Position numbers and translations under genes: made by a program. Positions 1-11,786 of a DNA stretch of 64,000 bases are shown one piece after another; within the stretch, counting starts at the first letter, position 1; each line of letters starts with the position of its first letter. The notes beneath the pieces were generated by a model. The model had not been told where the DNA came from and searched no databases. It saw nothing but the letters and a program-made list of their open reading frames with translations. Source of the DNA: Bufo bufo (taxonomy: Eukaryota > Chordata > Amphibia > Anura > Bufonidae); assembly GCF_905171765.1 (NCBI RefSeq), contig NC_053390.1, positions 334,824,407 through 334,888,406 of the forward strand, written 5' to 3'.

Positions 1-140
1 TCAATATGGGCCAACATTTATAAAGAATGCTATCAGCACCTTGTTGAATCAATGCCACGTAGAATTAAGGCAGTTCTGAAGGCAAAAGGGGGTCCAACAA
101 CGTATTAGTATGGTGTTCCTAATAATTCTTTAGGTGAGTG
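1..140 (+). mobile_element. 3' end of a Tc1/mariner element (same family as 13970-15009)
   Basis: Bases 1-108 translate in frame 1 into a transposase C-terminus containing HLVESMPRRIKAVLKAKGG and ending in TAG. This matches the end of the minus-strand element at 13970-15009. The terminal inverted repeat ends in ggtgagtg at 140 and is followed by the TA target at 141-142. The 5' part lies outside the window. Between 143 and 276 I see nothing recognisable. Confidence 0.85.
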
Positions 141-2800
141 TATACCTGAACACCAGGGCACTAGGAGTGGTCAGAGAAGACAGGGATGATGGTAAAAAAA
201 TGCATCTATCAGGCCTCAAATTAACTAAAAATAAGGAATATTCTGATCATCAACCTGCTGTGACAGAGATGTTGAGTAGAGTTCAGCGGACACCTGGATG
301 TTCGGGTTCGACGAGTTCGGCCGAACTTCACAAAAAAGTTAGAGTTCGGGACCCAAACCTGACCCAGAACCCGAACCCCATTGAAGTCAATGAGGACCCG
401 AACTTTTGAGCACTAAATGGCTGTAAAAATGTCATGGAAAAGGCTAGAGGGCTGCAAATGGCATCAAAATGTGGTTAAGAGCATGGCAAGTGCTCTGCAA
501 ACAAATGTGGATAGGGAAATGACTTTAAATAACATAAAATGCATAAAAATAATAATCTTGATCTAGGAGGACGAGGTCCATATGGAGTAGGAGGTTGAGG
601 AGGCGATGGATGTGGTGGTGTAGGTGGAAGCGGCGGTGGAGGAGGAGGAGGTAGCCTACACTGCTTTTTGGTTTTAAATTTTATTTATATTTTTTAATTA
701 GGGCACAACCCAAAACATTGGGAAATATAACCTGTGATAACCCCCTCCAGTCGTGCTAAACACACGTTCAGACAATACACTGGCTGCAGGGCAGGCCAGC
801 ACCTCCAAGGCCTAAAGGGCAAGCTCAGGCCATGTGCCCAATTTGGAGACCCAGAAGTTGAAGGGGGCAGACCCGTCATTCAGTTCGTGTAGGCGTGTGC
901 ACACATACTGCTCCACCATGTTGGTGAAATGCTGCCTCCTGTTAAGATGTTCCATATCAGCTAGTGGTGCTGGTTGTTGTGGCGTGCTGACAACGATTTT
1001 CCACATTTCGGCCATGCTAACCCTGCCTTATGAGGTGCTGGCGGTGCCCCAGCTGCGTTGGCGACCTCTTCCTCGTCCTCTTCCTTCGCCTTGTGCTCCC
1101 ACTGTGCCCCCTCTGTCAGGTGGGAATGCCACCAGCAGCGCGTCTACCAGCGTGCGCTTGTACTCGCGCATCTTACGATCACGCTCCAGTGACGGAATTA
1201 AGGACGGTACGTTGTCCTTTTAACGAGGATCCAGCAGCGTGGCCACCCAGTAATCAGCACAAGTTAGAATGTGGGCAACTCGGCGGTCATTGCGGAGACA
1301 CTGCAGTATGTAATCGCTCAAGTGCGCCAGGCTGCCCAGAGGCAACGAAAAGCTGTCCTCTGTGGGAGGTGTATTGTCTGTGTCCTCTGTATCCCCCCCA
1401 GCTATGCACCAGTGATGGCCATGAGCTGGTCTGGGTGCCACCCTGCTGTGAACATGGTTCCTCCTCCTCCATCTCCTCCTCCTCATCCTCCACCTCGTCA
1501 TCCTTCAGAACTGTGCTCTGGCTGGACAAATGTGTACCTGGCGTTTGCAGGAACCCACCCTCGGAGCCACTTGTGAATGACTTGCTGGAAACCCTACGAA
1601 ATGATCCCTCTTCTACCTCCTCCTCCTGTGCCACATCCTCTTCCATCATCACCAGCAGAATTTTTTCAAGGAGGCATAGAAGTGGGATAGTAACGCTGAG
1701 AACGGCGTTATCAGCACTGGCCATGTTGCTGGAGTACTCGAAACAGCGAAACAAGGAACACAGGTTTCAGCTGCAGCATGCACGGGTGAGAACGCTGAAA
1801 ACGCATCACAGATGGCCAGCACTTTATGCCTCAGCTCTGACATATCGGGGTAATTTTTAAGGAATCGCTGCACCACCAAATTCAGCACATGCGCCAGGCA
1901 AGGGATGTGCGTCAAACCGGCTAGTCCCAGAGCTGCTACGAGATTTCGCCCATTATTGCACACCACCAGGCCGGGCTTGAGGCTCACTGGCACAAACCAC
2001 TCATCGGTCTGTTGTTCAAGGCCCGTCCACAGCTCCTGCGCGGTGTAGGGTTTGTCATCCAAACAGATAAGTTTTAAAACTGATGTCATTTACCCCTGGC
2101 TGTGCTGAAGTTGGTGGTGAAGGTGTTACGCTGACCGGATGAGCAGCCAGTAGAGGATGAGGAAGCGGAGTAGGAGGAGGAAACAACAGGAGGAAAACTG
2201 AAGCGCCCTGCAATCCTCGGTGGTGGAAGGACATGCGGCAAACTTCTATCCGCCTCAGGCCCAGCCGCCACTGCATTTACCCAGTGTGCTGTTATGGAGA
2301 TATAACGTCCCTGACCGTGCTTACTGGTCCACGTATCCGTAGTGAGGTGCACCTTGCCACAAATGGCTATGTACAGTGCACACCTGATTTTGTCCCCCAC
2401 TTGGTTGTGCAGGGAAGGGAGGGTACGCCTGGAGAAATAGTGGCGGCTGGGCACGACATACTGTGGGACAGCCACCGCCATAAGGCTTTTAATACTCTCC
2501 GTCTCCACCAGACGGAATGACAGCATTTCAAAGTCCAGTAATTTTGAAATGCTGGCATTCAGGGCCAGGGATCGCGGGTGGGTAGGGGGGTACTTCCTCT
2601 ACCATTCCAGTATCTGGGAGATGGAGAGCTGAACGCTTCTGTGGGACATTGTGGAGATGCTTGGTGACCCAGATGGTGGTGTTGCTGTCAGATCCTCTGT
2701 TTGCAGGGTAGCAGGTGGCACTGTCACTCCAGAGGTGGATGAAGAGGCCGAGACTGTAGCAGAAGAGGAAGCAGGAGGAGCCAGAGTTTTTGAGGTGTCT

Positions 2801-3186
2801 CCTGTGCGTCTGGAGGAAAGAAGGTTTGTACACAAACATAGAAAAGGATTCTTTACGGTAAGAGCAGTGAGACTATGGAACTCTCTGCCTAAGGAGGTGG
2901 TGATTGTGAGTACAGTAAAGGAATTCAAGAGGGGCCTGGATGTATTTCTGGAGCGTAATAATATTACAGGCTATAGCTACTAGAGAGGGGTCGTTGATCC
3001 AGGGAGTTATTCTAATTGCCTGATTGGAGTCGGGAAGGAATTTTTTATTCCCCTAAAGTGGGGAAAATTGGCTTCTACCTCACAGGTTTTTTTTTTTGCC
3101 TTCCTCTGGATCAACTTGCAGGATAACAGGCCGAACTGGATGGACAAATGTCTTTTTTCGGCCTTATGTACTATGTTACTATGTTA
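2801..3186 (+). mobile_element. 3' end of a CR1/L2-like non-LTR retrotransposon
   Basis: Bases up to 2983 encode the end of a reverse transcriptase with RLWNSLPKEVV followed by a Phe-Lys-Arg block and a stop. An untranslated tail follows and ends in two copies of the 8-mer ctatgtta. Eight-bp terminal repeats are typical of CR1-type LINEs. Compared with E2 near 21180, this segment sits exactly where the hAT sequence jumps, so it is a 5'-truncated insertion into E1. I could not define a clean target duplication; a short ctcc at both sides is possible. Confidence 0.7.
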
Positions 3187-3418
3187 CTCCACTGCAGCTT
3201 GTGCTTTGCACTTAGATGCCTGGTCATGCAGGTTGTGCTCAGGTTCAGGGCCAGTGCAAGGATTTTTGCCAACACAAGCGAAGCTACATTTTGGCGCCCC
3301 CCCTTGCAGCTCACCTGGCCCTGGTCCCGTCTGCAGCAGCTCGCTTTTCCTCTGTGTGGTCCTGGTATCTTCTCTCTGCTTCAGACAATCGCTGGTTTGA
3401 GGACTGTACACTGCGTGC

Positions 3419-4877
3419 AGAATTATTAGGCAAATGAGTATTTAAGCATATTAGGTGATGTGCCTCTCTGTAATGAGAAGGGGTGTGGTCTAATGACATC
3501 AACACCCTATATTAGGTGTGCATAATTATTAGGCAACTTCCTTTCCTTTGGCAAAATGGGTCAAAAGAAGGACTTGACAGGCTCAGAAAAGTCAAAAATA
3601 GTGAGATATCTTGCAGAGGGATGCAGCACTCTTAAAATTGCAAAGCTTCTGAAGCGTGATCATCGAACAATCAAGCGTTTCATTCAAAATAGTCAACAGG
3701 GTCGCAAGAAGCGTGTGGAAAAACCAAGGCGCAAAATAACTGCCCATGAACTGAGAAAAGTCAAGCTTGCAGCTGCCAAGATGCCACTTGCCACCAGTTT
3801 GGCCATATTTCAGAGCTGCAACATCACTGGAGTGCCCAAAAGCACAAGGTGTGCAATACTCAGAGACATGGCCAAGGTAAGAAAGGCTGAAAGACGACCA
3901 CCACTGAACAAGACACACAAACTGAAATGTCAAGACTGATTTTTCTAAGGTTTTATGGACTGATGAAATGAGAGTGAGTCTTGATGGGCCAGATGGATGG
4001 GCCCGTGGCTGGATTGGTAAAGGGCAGAGAGCTCCAGTCCGACTCAGACGCCAGCAAGGTGGAGGTGGAGTACTGGTTTGGGCTGGTATCATCAAAGATG
4101 AGCTTGTGGGGCCTTTTCGGGTTGAGGATGGAGTCAAGCTCAACTCCCAGTCCTACTGCCAGTTTCTGGAAGACACCTTCTTCAAGCAGTGGTACAGGAA
4201 GAAGTCTGCATCCTTCAAGAAAAACATGATTTTCATGCAGGACAATGCTCCATCACACGCGTCCAAGTACTCCACAGCGTGGCTGGCAAGAAAGGGTATA
4301 AAAGAAGAAAATCTAATGACATGGCCTCCTTGTTCACCTGATCTGAACCCCATTGAGAACCTGTGGTCCATCATCAAATGTGAGATTTACAAGGAGGGAA
4401 AACAGTACACCTCTCTGAACAGTGTCTGGGAGGCTGTGGTTGCTGCTGCACGCAATGTTGATGGTGAACAGATCAAAACACTGACAGAATCCATGGATGG
4501 CAGGCTTTTGAGTGTCCTTGCAAAGAAAGGTGGCTATATTGGTCACTGATTTGTTTTTGTTTTGTTTTTGAATGTCAGAAATGTATATTTGTGAATGTTG
4601 AGATGTTATATTGGTTTCACTGGTAAAAATAAATAATTGAAATGGGTATATATTTGTTTTTTGTTAAGTTGCCTAATAATTATGCACAGTAATAGTCACC
4701 TGCACACACAGATATCCCCCTAAAATAGCTAAAACTAAGAACAAACTAAAAATTACTTCCAAAAATATTCAGCTTTGATATTAATGAGTTTTTTGGGTTC
4801 ATTGAGAACATGGTTGTTGTTCAATAATAAAATTAATCCTGAAAAATACAACTTGCCTAATAATTCTGCACTCCCTG
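3419..4877 (+). mobile_element. DD37E-type Tc1/mariner element, damaged copy
   Basis: Ends cactgcgtgcag and ctgcactccctg are flanked by TA at 3417-3418 and 4878-4879. It is very close in sequence to the intact copy at 34271-35833. It lacks a block of about 75 bp near its left end that the other copy has (34304-34377), and it has a 23-bp deletion in the gene. Confidence 0.93.
3556..4549 (+). pseudogene. DD37E Tc1 transposase with a 23-bp frameshift deletion
   Basis: The frame starts with MGQKKDLTGSEKSKIVRYL and carries the paired-like helix-turn-helix region. It is shifted at about 3930-3938. Compared with the intact copy, 23 bp between two direct copies of tcaagactg are missing, which looks like replication slippage. 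The downstream frame (from 3968) retains the Gly-rich box, the second catalytic Asp in FMQDNAPSHAS and the catalytic Glu in SPDLNPIENLW. The few amino-acid differences from the intact copy suggest that both are young. Because the lost segment lies before the first catalytic Asp, no full-length protein can be made from this copy. Confidence 0.9.
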
Positions 4878-4949
4878 TAAGACACACCTAGGTTTTAGAG
4901 GAGGATAATAAGTAAATATATATATATATATAAAAATATTTTCCATTAC

Positions 4950-5280
4950 ACCTCAGGTCAGACCAGCAATCAGACCCCCAATGATAATCAGATCTCAGCT
5001 CACAGCCCCAATCAGACCCCCAATGTTAATCAGACCTCAGATCAGACCCCCATGTCAGACATCAGCCCCCATCCATCAGCCTCCCATGTCAGCCATTAGC
5101 CCCCCATGTCAGCAAACAGCCCCTATCCATCATGCCCCCATGTAAGCCATCATTCCCTCATGTCAGCCATCAGCCCCCCATGTCACATTTCTCCCTCTCC
5201 ATGTCAAATCACCCCCCTATGTCACATCAGTCCTCCATGTCACATTTCTCCCCCTCCATGTCACATTTTTCCGCCCTCCC
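4950..5280. repeat. Degenerate minisatellite (catgtcagccatcagcccc units)
   Basis: Short units of about 20-30 bp built on catgtcagccatcagcccc and cagacccccaatg repeat across the right half of the hAT at 3246-5335. The same minisatellite is seen at 52810-52990 in the sister copy, so it belongs to the element and is not host sequence. Confidence 0.7.
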
Positions 5281-6257
5281 CCAGGGTGCGCCCTAAGGCA
5301 GCCGCTTGGTCTGCCTTATGGCAGCACCGGCCCTGCTCAGGTTGAGAACGTTTATGTCTCGCTTCAGGCTCTGATTGCACAGCGTGCAAACCACTCTTGT
5401 CTTGTCGTCAGCACATTGTCTGAAGAACTGCCACGCCAGGGAACTCCTTGGAGCTGGCTTTGGTGTGCTCAGTCCCTTGCTGCGGTGGGCAGTAGCAGGC
5501 GTACTGTCTAGGGGACGGCCGCTCCGCTTTTGCACTCTGCTCCCTCTTCTGCTGTGCTGGTGGCTCTGTGCGACCACCGCCTCTTCCTCTGAACTACACA
5601 GGTCACTCGCATGACCTTGATTCCATGTGGGGTCGAGGACCTCATCGTCCTCCACATCATCCTACACCCAGTCTTCACCCCTGCCCTCCTTGTGGGTCTG
5701 CACACTTTCGAAAGCCCCAGCAGTTGGCACCTGTGTTTCGTCATCATCCGAGACGTGCTGCGATGGTCCTCCCATGTACTCAACTTGAAACATAAGTGGT
5801 TGGGCATCGGTTCACTCAATTTCTTCCACTTCTGGGGCAGGGCTATGTGGATGGCCCTGGGAAACCCTTCTAGCAGAGTCATCTAAAGGCAGAAGAGACT
5901 GCTGCATGACTTGGGGCTCAGACTGCTTGTCTGATTTGCAAGGCGGTGAGGTGAAAGACTGATGACATCGGCTGCAGGTGCCAACTCTGATCTTTCAGCA
6001 GGAGACTGGGTGTGAGAAAATGTGAAGGAACTGGAGGCACTGTCAGCAACCCAATCTACTATTGCCTGTACTTGTTCTGGCCTAACCATTCGTAGAGCCG
6101 CATTAGGCCCGACCAAATACCGCTGCAGGTTCTGTCGCCTACTCGCACCTGAGGAAGGTGTTTCACTTGTGCGTGTAGCTGGCACAGATTGACCACGTCC
6201 TCTCCCTGCAACAGGAGCTCCACCAGCAGCATCACGACCGGGGCCACGTCCCTTATA

Positions 6258-9252
6258 TAGTGATGTCGCGAACATAAAATTTTCAGTTCGCGAACAGCGA
6301 ACGCGAGCTTCCGCAAATGTTCGCGAACTGGCGAACCGGGCGAACCGCCATAGACTTCAATAGACAGGCGAATTTTAAAACCCACAGGGACTCTTTCTGG
6401 CCACAATAGTGATGAGAAAGTTGTTTCAAGGGGTCTAACACCTGGACTGTGGCATGCCGGAGGGGGATCTATGGCAAAACTCCCATGGAAAATTACGTAG
6501 TGGACACAGAGTCGGGTTTTAATCCATAAAGGGCATAAATCAACTAACATTCCTAAATTGTTTGGAATAACGTGCTTTAAAACATCCAGTGTGTGTATAC
6601 GATCAGGTATGATGTTGGCACTGGCAGTGGGCACACTACAGTCAGTGGAAGAGGGCCTGACACACTGACTGGCAGCAGGCAAGCAACTGAATTTAGACTA
6701 CTGTCTAAAAATTAAATGCCTTATTTATCGGCAAGCTACTGTGCCACCCGGTATCAGTGGTTGGCACTGGCAGTGGGCACACTACAGTCAGTGGAAGCGG
6801 GCCTGACACACACTGGCAGCAGGCAAGCAACTGAAATTACACTAAAGTGTAAAAATTAAATGCCTTATTTATCGGCAAGCTACTGTGCCACCCGGTATGA
6901 GTGGTTGGCACTGGCAGTGGGCACACTACAGTCAGTGGAAGAGGGCCTGACACACACTGGCAGCAGGCAAGCAACTGAATTTAGACTACTGTCTAAAAAT
7001 TAAATGCCTTATTTATCGGCAAGCTACTGTGCCACCCGGTATCAGTGGTTGGCACTGGCAGTGGGCACACTACAGTCAGTGGAAGCGGGCCTGACACACA
7101 CTGGCAGCAGGCAAGCAACTGAATTTAGACTACTGTCTAAAAATTAAATGCCTTATTTATCGGCAAGCTACTGTGCCACCCGGTATCAGTGGTTGGCACT
7201 GGCAGTGGGCACACTACAGTCAGTTGAAGTCGGCCTGACACACACTAGCAGCAGGCAAGCAGCTGAAATTACACTAAAGTGTAAAAATTAAATGCCTTTT
7301 TTATGCAAAGTCCTGTGCCAGCCGGTATGAGTGGTGGGCACTGGCAGTGGGCACACTACAGTCAGTGGAAGTCAGCCTGACACACACTGGCAGGCAACTA
7401 ACCTTAGATTAAAGTGTAAAAATTAAGTGCCTATTTTTTAAGCAAAGTCCTGTGCCACTCGGTATGACAGGGGTGGGCACTGGCAGTGGGCACACTACAG
7501 TCAGTTGAAGTCGGCCTGACACACACTAGCAGCAGGCAAGCAGCTGAAATTACACTAAAGTGTAAAAATTAAATGCCTTTTTTATGCAAAGTCCTGTGCC
7601 AGCCGGTATGAGTGGTGGGCACTGGCAGTGGGCACACTACAGTCAGTGGAAGTCAGCCTGACACACACTGGCAGGCAACTAACCTTAGATTAAAGTGTAA
7701 AAATTAAGTGCCTATTTTTTAAGCAAAGTCCTGTGCCACTCGGTATGACAGGGGTGGGCACTGGCAGTGGGCACACTACAGTCAGTTGAAGTCGGCCTGA
7801 CACACACTAGCAGCAGGCAAGCAGCTGAAATTACATTAAAGTGTAAAAATTAAATGCCTTTTTTAAGCAAAGTCCTGTGCCAGCCGGTATGAGTGGTGGG
7901 CACTGGCAGTGGGCACACTACAGTCAGTGGAAGTCAGCCTGACACACACTGGCAGGCAACTAACCTTAGATTAAAGTGTAAAAATTAAGTGCCTATTTTT
8001 TAAGCAAAGTCCTGTGCCACTCGGTATGACAGGGGTGGGCACTGGCAGTGGGCACACTACAGTCAGTTGAAGTCGGCCTGACACACACTAGCAGCAGGCA
8101 AGCAGCTGAAATTACATTAAAGTGTAAAAATTAAATGCCTTTTTTAAGCAAATCCTGTGCCAGCCGGTATGAGTGGTGGGCACTGGCAGTGGGCACACTA
8201 CAGTCAGTGGAAGTCAGCCTGACACACACTGGCAGGCAACTAACCTTAGATTAAAGTGTAAAAATTAAGTGCCTATTTTTTAAGCAAAGTCCTGTGCCAC
8301 TCGGGATGACAGGGGTGGGCACTGGCAGTGGGCACACTACAGTCAGTTGAAGTCGGCCTGACACACACTGGCAGGCAACTAACCTTAGATTAAAGTGTAA
8401 AAATGAAGTGCCTTTTTTTTAAGCAAAGTCCTGTGCCACACGGGATGACAGGGGTGGGCACTGGCAGTGGGCACACTACAGTCAGTTGAAGTCGGCCTGA
8501 CACACACTAGCAGCAGGCAAGCAGCTGAAATTACACTAAAGTGTAAAAATTAAATGCCTTTTTTATGCAAAGTCCTGTGCCAGCCGGTATGAGTGGTGGG
8601 CACTGGCAGTGGGCACACTACAGTCAGTGGAAGTCAGCCTGACACACACTGGCAGGCAACTAACCTTAGATTAAAGTGTAAAAATTAAGTGCCTTTTTTT
8701 AAGCAAAGTCCTGTGCCACACGGAATGACAGGGGTGAGCACTGGCAGTGGGCACACTACAGTCTGTGGGCCTGCAGCTCCTCACACACAGGCAGGCCAGG
8801 CAACTGCAATATGTATATAAAGGAAAAAAAAAAAGCAGACTAATGTTGCAGCCCTAAAAAGGGCTTTTTGGGGTGCTGTCAGGACGCTGTCCTTACAGCA
8901 GAGATCAGATGAGTCTTTCAGGACTGGAGTGGACACTGAATTCACTAGCCTAGCTATCGATTTCCCAATTAAATCAGCAGCAGTTACAGTCTCCCTCCTC
9001 TCACTAAGACTGCAGCTTCAGAATGAATCTAAAATGGATGCTGTGCAGGAGGTGGGAGGGTCTGGGAGGGAGGGTATGCTGCTGATTGGCTGGAATGTGT
9101 CTGCTGACTGTGAGGTACAGGGTCAAAGTTTGCTCAATGATGATGTATAGGGGGCGGACCGAACATCGCATGTGTTCGCCCGGCAGAGGCGAACGCGAAC
9201 AAGCTATGTTCGCCGGGAACTGTTCGCCGTCGGATAGTTCGGGCCATCTCTA
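6258..9252. mobile_element. Satellite-bearing hAT, copy A (inside E1)
   Basis: The left end is tagtgatgtcgcgaac and the right end, read in reverse, is tagagatggcccgaac. The flanking 8-bp duplication cccttata is perfect (6250-6257 and 9253-9260). The ends are rich in gttcgc palindromes. The interior is mostly a tandem array of about 145-bp units. No transposase is encoded. A nearly identical copy with two more units lies at 48596-51888. Confidence 0.93.
6605..8790. repeat. Tandem array of about 145-bp units (16 copies)
   Basis: Each unit contains gcactggcagtgggcacac. I count sixteen occurrences, spaced about 140-147 bp. The first five units resemble each other (with atcggcaagctactgtg). The later units mostly alternate between two variants (cagccggtatgagtgg and cactcggtatgacagg), giving a roughly 280-bp higher-order period. 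Confidence 0.9.
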
Positions 9253-9289
9253 CCCTTATATGACGCTCTCCTCATATTTCTCAAATTTA

Positions 9290-10040
9290 GGATCTTGCCC
9301 AAAAAGTTTTTTTTTTAATAGCAGAATAGAACTCCAGTATCTAAAGGGCGATTCTCACAATGACATATGCAGCAAAGGCTGCAAAATTTAGTTTTTTTGC
9401 CCTAAATGGCAGTTTTTTTAATAGCAGAATAGAACAACAGTATCTAAAGGGTGTATCTCACACGCACAGATGTAGACTAGGCCGCAATTTAAGATTTTTG
9501 CCCAAAATTGGTGTTTTTCTAATAGCAAAATAGAACCACAGTATCTAAATGGTGTATCTCACATGTACAGATGAAGACTAGGCAGCAATTTAAGATTTTT
9601 GCCCAAAATGGGTGTTTTTCTAATAGCAGAATAGAACCACAGTATCTAAAGGGTGTATCTAACATGTACAGATGCATACCAGGCCGCAATTTAAGATTTT
9701 TGCCCAAAATGGGTGTTTTTCTAATAGCAGAATAGAACAACAGTATCTAAAGGGTGTATCTCACAATGACATATGCAGCAAAGGCTGCAAAATTTAGTTT
9801 TTTATCCTGAATGGGTGTTTTTTTAATAGCACAATAGAACAACACTATCTAAAGGGTGTATCTCACAATGACATATGCAGTAAAGGTTGAAAACTTTAGT
9901 TTTTTGCCCTAAATGGGTGTTTTTTTAATAGCAGAATAGAACAACAGTATGTATAGGGTGTATCTCAAAATGACAGATGCAGCAAAGGCTGCAATATTAA
10001 GTATTTTGCTTAAAACTGGTGTTTTTTTTTATAACAGAAT
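9290..10040. repeat. Tandem array of about 104-bp units in the E1 5' region
   Basis: Units share aatagcagaatagaac and ctaaagggtgtatctcac and repeat about seven times at roughly 100-105 bp spacing. The array lies between the E1 promoter and its start codon on the minus strand. E2 carries unrelated arrays at the same place. Confidence 0.85.
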
Positions 10041-10280
10041 ATGACAGCTGTATATAACGCTTGAATTTCACACGTGCAGATGCAGCAAGGGCTCTGTCAC
10101 TGGGCTCATGGCAGGGTAAAAAGATTGTGCACTGCACCCACACAACAAAATCTATGTAGATCGCTGAGTTCAATTGGAATTCTGATTAAAGATTCTGTCC
10201 TATTCTCTCCCTCACAGCAGCAGCATCCTATCCCTACACTAAGCACAGCAGAGTGACGTGCAGCGCTACGTGACTCCAGC

Positions 10281-10290
10281 TTATATAGAG
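10281..10290 (-). promoter_or_regulatory. Probable TATA box of E1
   Basis: The minus strand reads ctctatataa. Just upstream are a CCAAT-like inverted box (tgattggccag) and gagtcacgt. The same arrangement occurs in E2 at 13511-13520, so it looks like the conserved hAT promoter. Confidence 0.6.
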
Positions 10291-11054
10291 GCTGGGTCAC
10301 ATGCTGCACTGGCCAATCACAGCCATGCCATTAGTAGGCATGGCTGTGATGGCTTCTAAGGGCTCTGCAGCCTTTCAAAAAGCACCTAGAAATCGCCGAA
10401 CACCGAACTCGAACCCAAACTTTTACAGAAATGTTCGTGTTCGGGTACGGGGTCCAAAAATCCTAAAGTTCGGTACGAACCCGAACTTTACAGTTCGGGT
10501 TTGCTCAACCCTAATGATGAGTAAACCATCCACTCCACAATGTTATCTTCTTTTTCCGCAATAATACACCGTTGACTTCCGGAGGCAAGGGTCAACTGTG
10601 GTTTGCTACTACTAGCAGGACAATATAACACCTACAAAGAAAAATGAGCCGTCATATACCCATAAAATAATCAAATTCAGTCTTTATTGTTACATGTAGT
10701 TAAAGTGTACATGATACAAGGATAAGTAGCAGAAAAAGCTCCATCACTGGCACCCTTAATACCATATGGGAAAATAACACCACGCAACAAAAAAAAAAAA
10801 TTGTCTGCTACTGGGCAAAAAACATTTGTCCTATACTAAATTGAGTGTGCGGATGCGGATTACAAATCCGAAGTCAGAATTGTTGTAACACGTCAGGAAA
10901 TTTTGCTAAGCATAAGTATGCCTAAATGAATTAAGCACTTGGAAAGCATTGAATAATAACAGAACGAGTTTTACTCCAACATTTACCTAATCTACATCAA
11001 AGTTTGCGTTGTAAACAGTGTATGAAAATGTAATGGAATAACAAAATTTCAAAA

Positions 11055-11336
11055 AGTCTCATTTTTTGGGGTAAGAAAAAGTCAAGATAGGAATGTAAGA
11101 AATGCACTTTCAATGACATTAGGCAGCCAAGTTGTTCATATGCTGTAAGCATGTTGTCTACTAATTCAGCATAATTTTCAGCTCGTCCCAAGGAAATTCT
11201 GCACTACTAGCACAAATGCATCCCAAGCTGCAAGACGGACTCACTTTGTCAGATTCTTGCGCTGATCATAAGTAGTGTTTTTGCCACATATGTAGTAGAA
11301 ATTCTCAGGATCGTTAACACATTTGCACTTATCCAT
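11055..11336 (-). pseudogene. Relic of a widespread repetitive protein family (NDPxxFxYxCG / MSLKxHFLxSxLDFF)
   Basis: On the minus strand an ATG at 11336 opens MDKCKCVNDPENFYYICG. After a stop and a likely internal loss comes AAWDAFVLVVQNFLG, then RAENYAELVDNMLTAYEQLG and MSLKVHFLHSYLDFF. I recognise these as N-terminal and C-terminal blocks of a protein family found in many copies in cnidarian, arthropod and some vertebrate genomes, of unknown function and probably carried by mobile elements. The expected block after LDFF is lost. A minus-strand AATAAA near 10690 may be its old polyadenylation signal. The rest of 10522-11440 shows nothing I can name. Confidence 0.6.
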
Positions 11337-11786
11337 CTGAAGTTTCAAAACTGATAGCACTATAACAGATCACTTTATCAAAATCTGTCCAGCTTGCCTT
11401 ATGTACTTACTGCTGACAGCCTGAGTGCGTCCAAACAGGTCTGGACATTAGTGATAGCCTTGTGGTTCACCCGGCGGTCGGTTCGCAGCGAACTTTGCGC
11501 GTTCGCGATCTGCCAAATATGCGAACATATGGCGATGTCCACGTGCACCATATACTTTGCATTGCGCCGAACTTTGACCCATGACACTTCCATCAGGTGG
11601 GACAGGACAGACAATTGAAACGTTTTAGCACATGGACACCCCCCCAAACTTATAACAGAACCCGATCTGGTAGCCATTTTACATTATGTGTTTTGCCAGT
11701 GTAGGGAGAGGTTGCATTTTGGAACAGGGAAAGGCTGTTAGGAACTTAGGGACACCAAACGCTAGCTTATACGGCCACAAAAGTCC

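Larger units (their letters stand above)
3246..5335. mobile_element. Non-autonomous hAT (cagggccrgtgc ends) inside E1
   Basis: The element begins cagggccagtgc and ends gcaccggccctg, an inverted repeat. It is flanked by the perfect 8-bp duplication ctcaggtt at 3238-3245 and 5336-5343. A second copy lies at 52608-53368. It encodes no transposase of its own. A Tc1-type element occupies 3419-4877 and a minisatellite lies near the right end. Confidence 0.92.
694..9275 (-). pseudogene. E1 hAT transposase, broken into four blocks
   Basis: The gene starts at an ATG at 9275, is interrupted, and continues at 6257-5344, 3245-3187 and 2800-694. The N-terminus is rich in RGR and contains the block GPNAALRMVRPEQVQAIVDW. 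A BED zinc finger starts with VCTLCNQSLKR near 5400. The central block near 2350 has HLTTDTWTS, the first catalytic Asp region of hAT RNase-H folds. Near 1950 the motif VVCNNGRNLVAALG carries Asn where the related copy E4 has Asp, and CLAHVLNLVVQRF follows. The acidic Glu/Asp-rich linker lies near 1400-1500 and the dimerisation region (NFWVSKLGTWPELAL) near 840. Several frameshifts separate the blocks. In addition to the insertions, the lost Asp suggests a dead enzyme. Confidence 0.85.
277..10513 (-). mobile_element. E1: 10 kb hAT (ZBED-type) transposon, nested and inactive
   Basis: The 5' end on the minus strand reads tagggttgagc at 10513. The 3' end reads tagagttcagcgg when taken from 277. 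The flanks atgttgag (269-276) and atgatgag (10514-10521) are an 8-bp target duplication with one mismatch, which fits hAT. The order from the 5' end is promoter with TATA box, a roughly 104-bp tandem array, the transposase gene and a 3' UTR. The element shares its ends, promoter and 3' UTR with E2 at 13294-24208. Three later insertions break it: a LINE end at 2801-3186, a hAT at 3246-5335 and a satellite hAT at 6258-9252. Confidence 0.9.

Noticed and set aside
1030..1860. A 276-codon plus-strand open frame
   Set aside because: It is antisense to the acidic and dimerisation regions of the E1 transposase; the minus-strand reading gives recognised hAT motifs.
6605..8790. Regular repeats that could suggest a CRISPR-like array
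   Set aside because: Whole units of about 145 bp repeat without short fixed repeats and unique spacers, and the locus is eukaryotic transposon DNA.
8929..9150. A 73-codon frame identical at 51565-51786
   Set aside because: Identity reflects the two young copies of the satellite hAT; no domain, no start context and no sign of selection can be shown.
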